Assembly (NCBI RefSeq): GCF_014841565.1
Contig: NZ_JACYUD010000008.1
Span: 100,221-164,220, forward strand
Direction: 5' to 3'
DNA length: 64,000 nt
DNA from: Rhizobium sp. CFBP 8762
Lineage (GTDB): Bacteria > Pseudomonadota > Alphaproteobacteria > Rhizobiales > Rhizobiaceae
Of this stretch, positions 24,044 to 32,283 are shown piece by piece. A program made the position numbers and the translations under genes. The notes below the pieces were generated by a model. It did no database searches. It was not told where the DNA came from and saw only the letters and a program-made list of their open reading frames with translations. Every line of letters starts with the position of its first letter. The stretch's first letter is position 1.

Positions 24044-24531
24044 ACGAGCACACTCCGAACGATTTCATCTTCCAGCGCTTTAGTGGTGGTCTTGAAGTCC
24101 TTGTGCAGGATCGCGAATCCACCCTCAAGCTGCCACGCCTTCGTGTTGCGCTCGAAATCGTCAATCAGGATGTCACCCGGCGACTGCATGAATAGCGGCT
24201 TGCTGCTACCGCCCGCTACCGGCAAGACTTGGCACGTGATCGATAGATGCTCGCGCACCCATTCACGCTTCTGGCGCGCCACATGGGGATAGTTCGACTT
24301 CGGGCAAGCCGTGAGAATGATCGGGTTCAACCACTCAATGCCACGGTAGAACTCTTTGGCGCCTGGGCATGGTGGCATATCGCGGAAATAGCTTGGATGC
24401 CCATTGATCGTGGACCACATGTCATCATCCAGCATAGACTTGTGATCGACACCAAACAGCGCCGGGAAATGCGCGTCAAAGTCGGCCATCACGCCATCGA
24501 GGTCTAAGTATACGTTCGGTCGCTTGCTCAT
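24040..24531 (-). CDS. 5'(3')-deoxyribonucleotidase, HAD superfamily
   Basis: 163 residues. HAD motif I is YLDLDGVMADFDA (DLDGV at residues 10-14), motif II is IILTACPKS (71-79) and motif III is ILIDDFERNT (121-130), as in mitochondrial/phage-type 5'(3')-deoxyribonucleotidases. These dephosphorylate deoxynucleoside monophosphates and may tune dNTP pools. The neighbour is a DnaA-like protein. The aspartate pair D10/D12 is intact. Confidence 0.85.
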   Translation of the reverse strand: MSKRPNVYLDLDGVMADFDAHFPALFGVDHKSMLDDDMWSTINGHPSYFRDMPPCPGAKEFYRGIEWLNPIILTACPKSNYPHVARQKREWVREHLSITCQVLPVAGGSSKPLFMQSPGDILIDDFERNTKAWQLEGGFAILHKDFKTTTKALEDEIVRSVLV

Positions 24532-24532
24532 G

Positions 24533-24862
24533 CTACCGCACCCCTCGTCTCTCGATGATAACCCGCCGTTCGGAATTCTTCTGCTTAATCGTTTCCACCA
24601 TGCCAGACTTAAACGCCCGGTTCGCAGCCGCTGCCTTTAGGCTTTTGACGCTCGGCGGCTTGGCTTGGAAGCTTTCACAAGGCGAATTGACAGTCGAGCA
24701 CAGCTTGTCCTTTGCTGCTGCCCATGCCTCGCCTTCTGTCGCGTAAATGATATCCAACTTACCATCACGTAACACAATGTTCTGGGCATCGGTCAGCCGA
24801 CGATACCATGCTATCCAGCCGGTCGGCCGCTCCATTACACCGCAATCAAAACCGTTGCTCAT
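24533..24862 (-). CDS. Hypothetical early phage protein
   Basis: 109 residues. Two parts: N-terminal PTGWIAWYRRLTDAQNIVLR and IIYATEGEAWAAAKDKLC, then a basic helical C-terminus (SLKAAAANRAFKSG). It lies 1 nt from the nucleotidase gene and overlaps the methyltransferase stop. Not recognised. Confidence 0.55.
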   Translation of the reverse strand: MSNGFDCGVMERPTGWIAWYRRLTDAQNIVLRDGKLDIIYATEGEAWAAAKDKLCSTVNSPCESFQAKPPSVKSLKAAAANRAFKSGMVETIKQKNSERRVIIERRGVR

Positions 24863-26097
24863 GCTGCTTCCTCTGCATAGATTTCATCCACCGCCAGTAT
24901 CCGCTGCCCGATCCAGCGCATGACATTGACGGACATTGAGTTTCCAAACCCCTTGTACTGCGGCCCATCCGGGCAAAGCTCTGCCGGCTTGCCTCGCCAT
25001 GGGATGCGGCAATGGTCATCTGGAAAGCCTTGAAGGCGGGCGCACTCTGTTGGTGTCAGTCGGCGGACGGCGCATTGCGTGGCAAACGCGATTTGACCGC
25101 CAGCGTTCTGATTGCTCTTGGCGCTGGACATCGCACGTAGGGTGGGCGCGATTTCGCCAACACCAAAGCCGTTGCGGCCGGATGCTTTACAGTCAAATGC
25201 GATAGGCGCGAATCCCTGCGCAACGAACGTCTCGACTTCGAAATCAATTCGCTGCCCCTTCGCCGTTAAACAGGCGGCGGCTTCGATAGGACCGGATGTG
25301 TTTCCCCCACTAAACGCATGAGCAGCTACGTTGTCTTGCCCTCTGGTGTCTCCGGTCCGCTCAACTCCCCGGCCACTGCTGACAAGGCACTGTGCAACAT
25401 CCCGGGTAAAGTCTTGCCCCGCTTCCCGGCGCGGCGCAGAATTCCCGCACAAGCCTTCGCGCTCAAAAAGAACCGCTGCGGCACGTCGCCAGTCTCCAAG
25501 ATATCCGACAACGAACACACGCCGCCGTCGCTGGGGAACGGCACGGGCAAAGCCGTCCACTCGGACATATTGAGCGTCAAGCACGCGCCATGCGAGGCCG
25601 TATGCGCCTTTGTAGCCCTCGACAATTCCCGCATTTCGCCATCCTGTTGATGGGACTTCGACCCGTCTTCCTGAGAGCAATCCCAGAAGGCTTGCAAAGT
25701 CTCGTCCTCCATCGCTTGAAAGGACGCCGGGGACGTTCTCCCAGACCAGCCATCGGGGCCTATATCTGCGAGCAATTGCACCATAGGTAAGCATGAGGTT
25801 GCCACGCGCGTCATCCAGTCCCTTTCTGAGACCTGCGACGGAATAGCTCTGGCAGGGGGGTCCGCCGACAAGAAGGTCAATTGCATAGTCGGGCCACTCC
25901 TCGAAATTGGTCATGTCGCCATGGTTGGGTACGCCGTTCTTTGACAGCGGTTTGCCTGGCAGATTGGAGCCGTGATGGTGGGCGAGAACGGCGCTTGGAA
26001 ACGCCTCGATCTCGGAGAAGAATGCCGGTGTCCATCCGAGCGGCACCCAAGCTTGGCTTGCGGCTTCAATGCCGGAGCATACAGAACCGTACCGCAT
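24859..26097 (-). CDS. DNA (cytosine-5-)-methyltransferase
   Basis: 412 residues from an ATG at 26095-26097 that shares one nucleotide with the helicase stop. Motif I is GSVCSGIEAAS (4-14), motif IV GGPPCQSYS (78-86, catalytic C82), motif VI ENV (120-122) and motif VIII QRRRRVFV (189-196); a variable target-recognition region precedes motifs IX-X (LTPTECARLQGFPDDH). It makes 5-methylcytosine in DNA, probably protecting phage DNA from restriction. No partner endonuclease gene is adjacent. Confidence 0.93.
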   Translation of the reverse strand: MRYGSVCSGIEAASQAWVPLGWTPAFFSEIEAFPSAVLAHHHGSNLPGKPLSKNGVPNHGDMTNFEEWPDYAIDLLVGGPPCQSYSVAGLRKGLDDARGNLMLTYGAIARRYRPRWLVWENVPGVLSSDGGRDFASLLGLLSGRRVEVPSTGWRNAGIVEGYKGAYGLAWRVLDAQYVRVDGFARAVPQRRRRVFVVGYLGDWRRAAAVLFEREGLCGNSAPRREAGQDFTRDVAQCLVSSGRGVERTGDTRGQDNVAAHAFSGGNTSGPIEAAACLTAKGQRIDFEVETFVAQGFAPIAFDCKASGRNGFGVGEIAPTLRAMSSAKSNQNAGGQIAFATQCAVRRLTPTECARLQGFPDDHCRIPWRGKPAELCPDGPQYKGFGNSMSVNVMRWIGQRILAVDEIYAEEAA

Positions 26098-27578
26098 CAA
26101 AGCATCCTCCCCTGATCGGTAGCGCTCTGGTCTACAAAGACCGTCTTGGGTCCGTTCCAACCCACATCACGGCGCTGCGGCCATTGGTTTTCACGCGAGA
26201 GCGCCAGGATAATCTCACCCTTGTTGCGCTGGTTCTCCATGACGCCTTCCCACTTGATGTGCAGGTCACTTGTTTCCGGCGGCTCCAGTTCCTGTAGGAT
26301 TGGTTCGGCGCGGAATGGAATGATCACGTGGTCCGCATCGCGCTCACATGCTCCAATCAGATCCGAGTAGCGAGGCTTGCGGCTGATAGCCTGGAAGAAG
26401 GCTGCATCGTTCAGCCGTCCGCTTTCCGCCGTAAGCGTGTTCTTCTTCAACTGGGCACAGGCAAGAACCGGGCTCTCAAGGTCTCTGGCGAGCATTTTCA
26501 GTGCTCGGGTAACTTCTTGCCCGAACTCCCATTCCGCCAGCCTACGGGTTTCTTTGTCGCGCTCTATGAGGCCGATATGGTCAACCACAATAAGCGATGG
26601 GCCGTAGCGCTTAACGAACGTTGTGGCTGCCCGGCGCAATTGCTCAAGCGTCATGCGCTTTTCCTGCACCCGGACGTTCCACGACTTCATTGGGTTTGAT
26701 GTGATCATCATGCGCTCATAGTCGTGGTCGTTGACCTTGCCGCGCTTCTGGCGCCAGACAGGAACATCGGCAACCGTGGAAATCTGACGCATGGCCAGTT
26801 CCTTTGCTGACATCTCGCCCGAGTAGAACCAGACTGGTTTACCCGACCGCGCCACACCGGCAACGATTTGGCCTGTGAGAGCTGTCTTGCCCTGCTTGGT
26901 AGCGCCGCCGATGATGATAAGCTGTCCGGGACCGAGCGGGCCGATCATGCTCGACAGTGGCGTGAAGCCGCAATCAAACCCGGTTGGCGCTGCACTCTTG
27001 TAGGCTGCTTGCGTCTGGTCTAGCGCGCCGTCTACAGCGTCTGCGAATGAAACGCCCTCGTTGTCATGTCCGCGCAGTGCATTCGATACGTCATCAAACA
27101 CCGCTCGCAGGGAATCAAAGCTGTCAATGATGTCGAGTTCTTTCGAGAACCCCACATCTTCCATGCGATAGCTAAGAGAGATGATTGCCCGCTGCGCAGA
27201 GGCTTCCAGGATGGCGCGGGCATAGTCTGGGGCATTGACGATAGACACCGCACTTGACGCCAACCGCGCCAGATATTGCGATACGGTCATGTCACCGATC
27301 CGGCCCTCGGTTACGCGGTCGCGGATCGTGATCATGGTGGCATGGCGACCAGCATCGACCATTGACGTGATCGCCTCGTATATTTCCCGGTGGATCGGTT
27401 CGTAGAAATGAGCGCCGGTTAAAACAACCTTGCTGCGGACAGCTTCCAGTGCGTCGTTGTTGATGATCATCGCGCCAAGCAATGCCTGCTCGGCTTCGAT
27501 GTTGGCGGGCAGTTCACGCTGCGGCCCGGAGTGCATGTCCTGCTCATAGGCAGAGAGTGGGGCGGCGTGGGCGTTCAT
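26097..27578 (-). CDS. Replicative DNA helicase, DnaB-like
   Basis: 493 residues, slightly larger than bacterial DnaB. An N-terminal helical domain (LPANIEAEQALLGAMIINND) is followed by the RecA core: Walker A GGATKQGKT (224-232), Walker B LIVVDHIGL and DnaB C-terminal motif IALSRENQ-like (ILALSRENQWPQR). It unwinds DNA at the phage fork, loaded by the host or by the DnaA-like protein. The Walker A lacks the usual Ser/Pro-rich start. Confidence 0.9.
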   Translation of the reverse strand: MNAHAAPLSAYEQDMHSGPQRELPANIEAEQALLGAMIINNDALEAVRSKVVLTGAHFYEPIHREIYEAITSMVDAGRHATMITIRDRVTEGRIGDMTVSQYLARLASSAVSIVNAPDYARAILEASAQRAIISLSYRMEDVGFSKELDIIDSFDSLRAVFDDVSNALRGHDNEGVSFADAVDGALDQTQAAYKSAAPTGFDCGFTPLSSMIGPLGPGQLIIIGGATKQGKTALTGQIVAGVARSGKPVWFYSGEMSAKELAMRQISTVADVPVWRQKRGKVNDHDYERMMITSNPMKSWNVRVQEKRMTLEQLRRAATTFVKRYGPSLIVVDHIGLIERDKETRRLAEWEFGQEVTRALKMLARDLESPVLACAQLKKNTLTAESGRLNDAAFFQAISRKPRYSDLIGACERDADHVIIPFRAEPILQELEPPETSDLHIKWEGVMENQRNKGEIILALSRENQWPQRRDVGWNGPKTVFVDQSATDQGRML

Positions 27579-28246
27579 GGAAGCAACTCCCCTTGTCTGG
27601 CGTCCTGGTGGCGGTCAAGCATCCGCAAGACGGTTTCACCAACGTGGCGCTTGTCCCAAACGAACCAGCCGTTCAGCATTGGCGGCGCGCCCTGCCCGGT
27701 GAAATCGATCTTCCACCGCATCAGGTATACGCGAGCTGGTGGGTACTTTGCCCAGAATGGTGCCAAGCCTCCCGCGCCGGGGAAGCCCCAATTCAGCAGT
27801 AGCGCCATGTATTCGACGCCGAGCGTATCAAGCGCGTGATACAGCCAGCGCGCTTTGCCATTTCCCCATCCACATTCAGCAAAGGGAGGATTTTCAACAA
27901 TGGCCGTCGCCGGTGCTTTATCGAAATCGTAGAAGCTGCGGATTTCGGCCCCACAACCCCGATCAATTAAATCGCTGTCGATGGTGTCGAACGCATTGGT
28001 GCGCAATTCACGGCCAATTACGCCGGTCCCGCAAGCTGGCCCCCAAATAGTGGGAAAAGCGCGAAGGTGGTCCATCTCGGCATGGATGAATGCACGGATC
28101 GGCTCTACAGGCGTTGGGTAGAACTCATCAGGCTCACGTTCCAGCGCATCGATCTTCGTGTACGTGCCATCAAGCAACCGCGTGGCAACGGGCTTGCTTT
28201 GTTTTCCAGTGGCGCGGAAAAGGCCGCGTGCAGATGCTGCTGTCAT
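27575..28246 (-). CDS. Putative DNA adenine (N6) methyltransferase
   Basis: 223 residues. FYPTPVEPI (42-50), SAM-binding motif GPACGTGVIGREL (69-81) and catalytic ENPPFAEC (118-125, NPPF) give the gamma/beta-type order of N6-adenine or related amino-methyltransferases. It is shorter than typical enzymes, lacking an evident target domain, yet covers the catalytic core. Coupled to dnaB and the following 59-residue gene. Confidence 0.78.
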   Translation of the reverse strand: MTAASARGLFRATGKQSKPVATRLLDGTYTKIDALEREPDEFYPTPVEPIRAFIHAEMDHLRAFPTIWGPACGTGVIGRELRTNAFDTIDSDLIDRGCGAEIRSFYDFDKAPATAIVENPPFAECGWGNGKARWLYHALDTLGVEYMALLLNWGFPGAGGLAPFWAKYPPARVYLMRWKIDFTGQGAPPMLNGWFVWDKRHVGETVLRMLDRHQDARQGELLP

Positions 28247-28422
28247 ACCTTCACCCCTGATTCACGCCGATCAGCCTGCTTTGCCCGCTGGTTTGCGGTG
28301 AACCCATCACGGTAACCTTCAACCATCATCTGAACGATGGTGTCAGCGGTCGCATGGCATTCGGGAAGCTTGATCCGGTTTGCATTGGCGAAGTTGGGTG
28401 AACTGATTTTGCTTTTCTTCAT
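28243..28422 (-). CDS. Small hypothetical early protein
   Basis: 59 residues from ATG at 28420-28422 (SD-like GGAG upstream, ACAGGAGC). It overlaps the RuvC-like gene by 4 nt and the methyltransferase by 4 nt, and has a basic C-terminus (NQRAKQADRRESGVKV). Unknown. Confidence 0.55.
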   Translation of the reverse strand: MKKSKISSPNFANANRIKLPECHATADTIVQMMVEGYRDGFTANQRAKQADRRESGVKV

Positions 28423-29066
28423 GCGCTTGCTCCTGTGAACAAATCGGCGTAAGCAGAAGGCACGGCGCGGCTGTTGCGGCGCTCCAGAAAGCCTTGGAAC
28501 GCGGGCCGGTATCGACCTGCATGGATTTCCGACTTGTGCCAGCAAATAGCGATAGCTGCGGCTTCTGCGGCGTTGTGGCTGACTGTCTTGCGCGAAGGCA
28601 ACTTGATGCCGTCCAATTCGCACTGGGCAACGACAGCCTCTTTCCAGAGGTATTCCTTCTTCTCCGTCCGCCCGAGCTTGTCCGGCTTTTTAAGCTTCAC
28701 GATTTTGAAAGCTGGCTTGAACCCTTGGGCAAAGAAAATGCTTCTCCACGTGCTAGGTGCGATTGTGCCCCACGGGATGCTGAAATTGCCGACCGTCGCC
28801 AAGACTGCCCCATGAAGCATGCATGAAACAATGGTTGCTTTAGTGCCGCCTGGGCTCATCTTAAGCGCCGTTTCAACCACCACGAAGTCAGGTTTGAACT
28901 CGCGGATCAGGGCCTTGACCTTGTTGCCCATCTGGTCGGCGCAGTATTCGATTGTCGCCTTCTCAGGGAACTCCAGCACATCGCATTTGATGGCCGATAT
29001 GTGCCGGTCGCTGTCGTAACATGCGAAGCCGGCGGTCTTGGAAATGTCGAGAGAGAGAATTCGCAT
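28419..29066 (-). CDS. RuvC-like Holliday-junction resolvase (phage type)
   Basis: 215 residues. RNase H-fold signatures: LSLDISKTAGFACYD (D7), FVVVETALKM (E65) and C-terminal SHNAAEAAAIAI (H164, N165, E168). This is the RuvC-like nuclease arrangement of phage crossover junction resolvases. It would trim branched DNA before packaging. Located in the early operon; the C-terminal metal pair differs from the usual D..D. Confidence 0.78.
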   Translation of the reverse strand: MRILSLDISKTAGFACYDSDRHISAIKCDVLEFPEKATIEYCADQMGNKVKALIREFKPDFVVVETALKMSPGGTKATIVSCMLHGAVLATVGNFSIPWGTIAPSTWRSIFFAQGFKPAFKIVKLKKPDKLGRTEKKEYLWKEAVVAQCELDGIKLPSRKTVSHNAAEAAAIAICWHKSEIHAGRYRPAFQGFLERRNSRAVPSAYADLFTGASA

Positions 29067-29125
29067 CAGCGCCTCGCTTTGAAAAAGCCCCAGCCATTCG
29101 CGGCTGGGCAGTCGTGGGAGGGAAC

Positions 29126-29671
29126 TTAGATTTTCAGATCGGCAACCTTGGCCATCATCTCGCGCCGGTTGGCTGGCGGATCGCCCATAATGCTCGCCGT
29201 TACGTTCGTGCCTCGTTGGGTCGTTGCTGGCGCAGTCTGCTTGGCAACTACCGGCGGAACGAGAGCCTTCTTCGGTGCGGTCAGATCAGCCCACCGTGGC
29301 AAGACAATCTCGACATACCCGTCTTCGAACTGCTCAAAGCGGCACCAAGCTTGTTCCTGGGCTTGGTCGATGAACATTGGCTGATGGCCAAGTGAGAGCG
29401 AAACCCATTCGCCCTTGGCAGTGCGCTTGAACTGGACCGGTACGTCACCGATGCTGTTGTTCTTGCGCAGGCGGATAAGGCCATGATCGCCTTCTGTGCC
29501 GATGAGTACTTCCAGCTTATCGCCGTCCGACCAGCCGAATGACGTTGCTACCGGCTTAGACGCCACGAACCGGATAGTGGCTGGGTTGCTGCCGCGCTTG
29601 GATACCGTAACCTTGAGGCCGGTGCCAACCGATGCGGCTTTGACAATGATTTTTGCGCGCTCGAAACCCAT
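29126..29671 (-). CDS. Hypothetical early phage protein
   Basis: 181 residues. A beta-rich first half (KIIVKAASVGTGLKVTVSKR; LEVLIGTEGDHGLIRLRKN) followed by a Pro/Ala/Thr-rich tail and a final coil. Similar proteins occur in early operons of Hyphomicrobiales phages. Not assigned. Confidence 0.62.
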   Translation of the reverse strand: MGFERAKIIVKAASVGTGLKVTVSKRGSNPATIRFVASKPVATSFGWSDGDKLEVLIGTEGDHGLIRLRKNNSIGDVPVQFKRTAKGEWVSLSLGHQPMFIDQAQEQAWCRFEQFEDGYVEIVLPRWADLTAPKKALVPPVVAKQTAPATTQRGTNVTASIMGDPPANRREMMAKVADLKI

Positions 29672-29674
29672 GGC

Positions 29675-30214
29675 CTATTCCTCGTCCTGCGGGAATGGAT
29701 CGGAGCCGTCGCCTTCCGGTTCTTCATTGGTCCGGTTGGCCTGCTTTTTGGTCAGCGCTTTTTCCAGATTGTCGCGCATGATGGCTTGGCCACGGTCGTA
29801 CCCGCGCAGCCATGCGCGATCATCTTCGGAATTTGCGGCATATGTTGACACACGGTCCACGGCAGCCAGACCGGCAATCTCGCCCTGCCCTTCGATCTTT
29901 TCTTCACGCGGCGCGCGGTCGGCAAGAAGGTCTTCGTTGTAGGCCGGGATGATGTGCAGCCATTCCATGATTTTCAGTTGGTCGTTGACCTTCTGTGTGA
30001 TCGTGGACTTGTCTTCGGCTGCAAGTGCTTTTTCAGCGAAATCAATGCGTGACAGAACGATTCCATCGGCTTGAGCAAGCTTCCGGTCCTGCTTCATTTC
30101 CGCTTGTAGCGCTTTAATCTTGGCCTTCGTGGCCATGTTCTTTCGGGTATGATGGAAGAATAGAGCTTTCTCCTCGTTCTCCGTCAAATCTCCACTGTTA
30201 TGCCCTGTCGTCAT
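29675..30214 (-). CDS. Hypothetical coiled-coil protein, GapR-like outline
   Basis: 179 residues. The pattern of helices KNMATKAKIKALQAEMKQDR and then QADGIVLSRIDFAEKAL resembles the general outline of nucleoid protein GapR (DUF2312), but the match is not strong. The C-terminal AWLRGYDRGQAIM and an acidic tail are also seen. Overlaps the next gene by 4 nt. Uncertain. Confidence 0.6.
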   Translation of the reverse strand: MTTGHNSGDLTENEEKALFFHHTRKNMATKAKIKALQAEMKQDRKLAQADGIVLSRIDFAEKALAAEDKSTITQKVNDQLKIMEWLHIIPAYNEDLLADRAPREEKIEGQGEIAGLAAVDRVSTYAANSEDDRAWLRGYDRGQAIMRDNLEKALTKKQANRTNEEPEGDGSDPFPQDEE

Positions 30215-30633
30215 GGTCGCAACTCTCCTTTCGCAGCGCGGAGCTTGCTCTCCAGCGCTTCCACCTCGTGATCAAAATCCTTAAGAACAGCGGCATTACC
30301 GAACCTCGCTTTATCCGCCTCTATTTCGTGTTTCAGTTCTGCAATCTGGCGTGCGCAGTATTCGAGGTAGGCCATACGGACCTTCGCGAAGACCGACACG
30401 CCAGGGTCTTTCACCTCTCCATTGATCAATCGGCGGAGCGAACGGGAGGTCAGGCCGCATCGGCGCCCTACCCGCTCCAGTGCGTTCAACTGATCGCCGT
30501 TCCCACGGCTTTCACGCTCAACCATCTTCCGCGCATATGCGGCGGTTAGTTCTGGACTGAATGCGTCTATCGAATGCATGCTCTTTGCTTTCGCCTTGTT
30601 GTCGTTTGCCAAAATTGGTCTGAGGTTTTCCAT
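30211..30633 (-). CDS. Putative helix-turn-helix protein with coiled coil
   Basis: 140 residues from an ATG at 30631-30633. Central RVGRRCGLTSRSLRRLINGE looks like a helix-turn-helix, followed by a coiled-coil C-terminus (EIEADKARFGNAAVLKDFDH; EALESKLRAAKGE). Early-operon regulator candidate. Longer versions would overlap another gene and were not used. Confidence 0.6.
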   Translation of the reverse strand: MENLRPILANDNKAKAKSMHSIDAFSPELTAAYARKMVERESRGNGDQLNALERVGRRCGLTSRSLRRLINGEVKDPGVSVFAKVRMAYLEYCARQIAELKHEIEADKARFGNAAVLKDFDHEVEALESKLRAAKGELRP

Positions 30634-30706
30634 TTTTTGTCCGCCGCTGCTGATAGGTTGAACCCATCGGCAGAACGCGGCGCGAAATTGGAAAGAACAG
30701 ACCGAG

Positions 30707-30943
30707 TTAAGCCGCACCTCTCCGCAGCACATCCGGGTTGGAAGCCCGGCTGGCATCGGAAGGATAGGGATTGGGTAATTGGAGAGAGGCGCTTCGTTGT
30801 TTGGTCACAAGGGAAAGCGCCAAGCTCTCACTAATTTGTAATTCGTTGGCTATCTCGGAGGTGTTCAAACCTCGGCGGAATAGCCGCAAAGCATTGGAAT
30901 GATCACCAATCACGGGAACCACCCCGCTCGGAGTCACGATCAT
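30707..30943 (-). CDS. Small helix-turn-helix protein
   Basis: 78 residues. ALRLFRRGLNTSEIANELQI followed by SESLALSLVTKQR is a clear HTH-like pattern. The start ATG (30941-30943) lies inside the 3' end of the upstream membrane-protein gene. Probably an early transcription factor; target unknown. Confidence 0.6.
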   Translation of the reverse strand: MIVTPSGVVPVIGDHSNALRLFRRGLNTSEIANELQISESLALSLVTKQRSASLQLPNPYPSDASRASNPDVLRRGAA

Positions 30944-31067
30944 CCTTGCCCGTTAACCGGGCATCAGCTTCACGATCATCGCGGATTTTCTGAACCAGAA
31001 TCCGAAAGATCGTTCCGAAGAAAAACATCCAGATCAACGATAGGAGAATGAAGTTTGTCGGACTCAT
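30903..31067 (-). CDS. Small membrane protein
   Basis: 54 residues from ATG at 31065-31067, overlapping the previous stop as ATGA. One hydrophobic segment (FILLSLIWMFFFGTIFRILV) followed by a charged tail (DDREADARLTGKDDRDSERG). Short and tightly packed in the operon. Unknown role. Confidence 0.55.
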   Translation of the reverse strand: MSPTNFILLSLIWMFFFGTIFRILVQKIRDDREADARLTGKDDRDSERGGSRDW

Positions 31068-31381
31068 GCCGCCACCTGCGCAATCGCTTGGTCAAATACG
31101 CGCACCACATCTCGGTGACCGTGGCTGTCGTTGAAAATGAAGCATGGCATGGGGGCACAAACGGCTTTCAACGCCTTGACCCCTTGATGGAATGCTTCCT
31201 GGCTGTGCAGCTCCGCAGAAGCTCTTACGAGCGCACCGACCATGCAGAAGCACGTTGCCTTGTCGTCTTCTGGTTTGCATTCGTTACCGTGCTCATCGCG
31301 GGCCAATGCCTCTTGCGACCAACGGTCAGCGCGTCCGATCAAATCACGCGCACGGGTCAGGACTTGCTCGACTGGGGTCAT
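31064..31381 (-). CDS. DUF6197-like protein
   Basis: 105 residues. ALARDEHGNECKPEDDKATC followed by FCMVGALVRA is the DUF6197 signature (a C-C pair after an acidic block). Such small proteins occur in actinobacterial and alphaproteobacterial phages; function unknown. Coupled by ATGA to both neighbours. Confidence 0.72.
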   Translation of the reverse strand: MTPVEQVLTRARDLIGRADRWSQEALARDEHGNECKPEDDKATCFCMVGALVRASAELHSQEAFHQGVKALKAVCAPMPCFIFNDSHGHRDVVRVFDQAIAQVAA

Positions 31382-31965
31382 ATCAGCGCTCCCGGTTTAA
31401 GGTTGGGCCAGTTGGCCTTAGCTTCGAACATCCGCTCATCAACAGCGGTATGCCCGGACAACTCTGATCGGCTTGGAATACGCGAACCAAAGAATGCCAA
31501 CACTTCCGGGAAGTCATAAAGGATATGCCCCTGACCGCCGCTTATGACCGCCGACACGACCTTGCGGAGCAGCTTGGCTGGATCAATATCAAGCTCCCCA
31601 GAGCAATCCATGTCAGCCCCATCAATCAACTTTGGCTTGCTGTCGGCCATCATCTTTTCGAGAGCTTCCGAAGTGATTGGGGCATCTACGGCGCTGACTG
31701 TTGGTGCATCATCTGTGTCGATTGCAACCAAGCAGAGATTTTTCCAAGCACGACTAACGCGCTCTTTTTTGCCAAGTGCTTCAATGGCCTCCGCCGTTTC
31801 CTCAACGCTCCAAAATCCTTCATCTCCAGCTTGTGCCAGACCGAACAAAAGGCGTGCATCAAGAACCAAGTCAGAAGTCGATTCATAGCGGCTCGTCTTG
31901 ATGCCCCAGACACCAACAAATGCTTCGAGCTGACGCCCGCGGGGTTCGGAAAGCCAAGGCTTCAT
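31378..31965 (-). CDS. Hypothetical early phage protein
   Basis: 195 residues, mostly helical with an acidic middle (DGADMDCSGELDIDPAKL). The N-terminal DLVLDARLLFGLAQAGDEGF is typical of nothing I can name. It lies directly downstream of the Cro-like gene, with a 4-nt overlap. Confidence 0.6.
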   Translation of the reverse strand: MKPWLSEPRGRQLEAFVGVWGIKTSRYESTSDLVLDARLLFGLAQAGDEGFWSVEETAEAIEALGKKERVSRAWKNLCLVAIDTDDAPTVSAVDAPITSEALEKMMADSKPKLIDGADMDCSGELDIDPAKLLRKVVSAVISGGQGHILYDFPEVLAFFGSRIPSRSELSGHTAVDERMFEAKANWPNLKPGALI

Positions 31966-32222
31966 GCTGATACCTTTGATGCCGAGCGCTGGCGGGCCGC
32001 CTCTGCGCTGATGATTGCAAGCTTCTCAATGGTCAGATCGTTGCCGCCGATTTCACGCGCCGCATCAACCAAGGTCGGCCAGTACTCAACCGGGATGCTA
32101 TTTCGGCGTTTCATTTCAGATACTGCAGAAGGGCCAACGCTTAAAACGGCGGCCAGCTTCACGTTCGTCGTGAAGATGTCGAAGACATCGGGAATGTTGT
32201 TGATTGCGTTGATCGTTTCCAT
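31962..32222 (-). CDS. Cro-like regulator, first gene of the leftward early operon
   Basis: 86 residues from ATG at 32220-32222. VFDIFTTNVKLAAVLSVGPS followed by AVSEMKRRNSIPVEYWPTLV is a YdaS/Cro-type helix-turn-helix. Divergent from the repressor across the operator pair at 32233-32272. No Shine-Dalgarno precedes the start, so translation may be nearly leaderless. It probably shuts the repressor off and shifts the switch to lysis. Confidence 0.82.
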   Translation of the reverse strand: METINAINNIPDVFDIFTTNVKLAAVLSVGPSAVSEMKRRNSIPVEYWPTLVDAAREIGGNDLTIEKLAIISAEAARQRSASKVSA

Positions 32223-32232
32223 AACACGCACT

Positions 32233-32272
32233 CAACACCATACGTGTCGTGTTGTCAACATGCATCGTGTTG
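32233..32272. promoter_or_regulatory. Two 17-bp operators between cro-like and repressor genes
   Basis: CAACACCATACGTGTCG (32233-32249) and CAACATGCATCGTGTTG (32256-32272) are imperfect palindromes of CAACAC-N5-GTGTTG, 23 nt centre-to-centre. Candidate -35 (TTGACA, minus, 32254-32259) lies between them. This is where a CI/Cro pair would compete. Confidence 0.85.
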
Positions 32273-32283
32273 TAAGTTGATAT

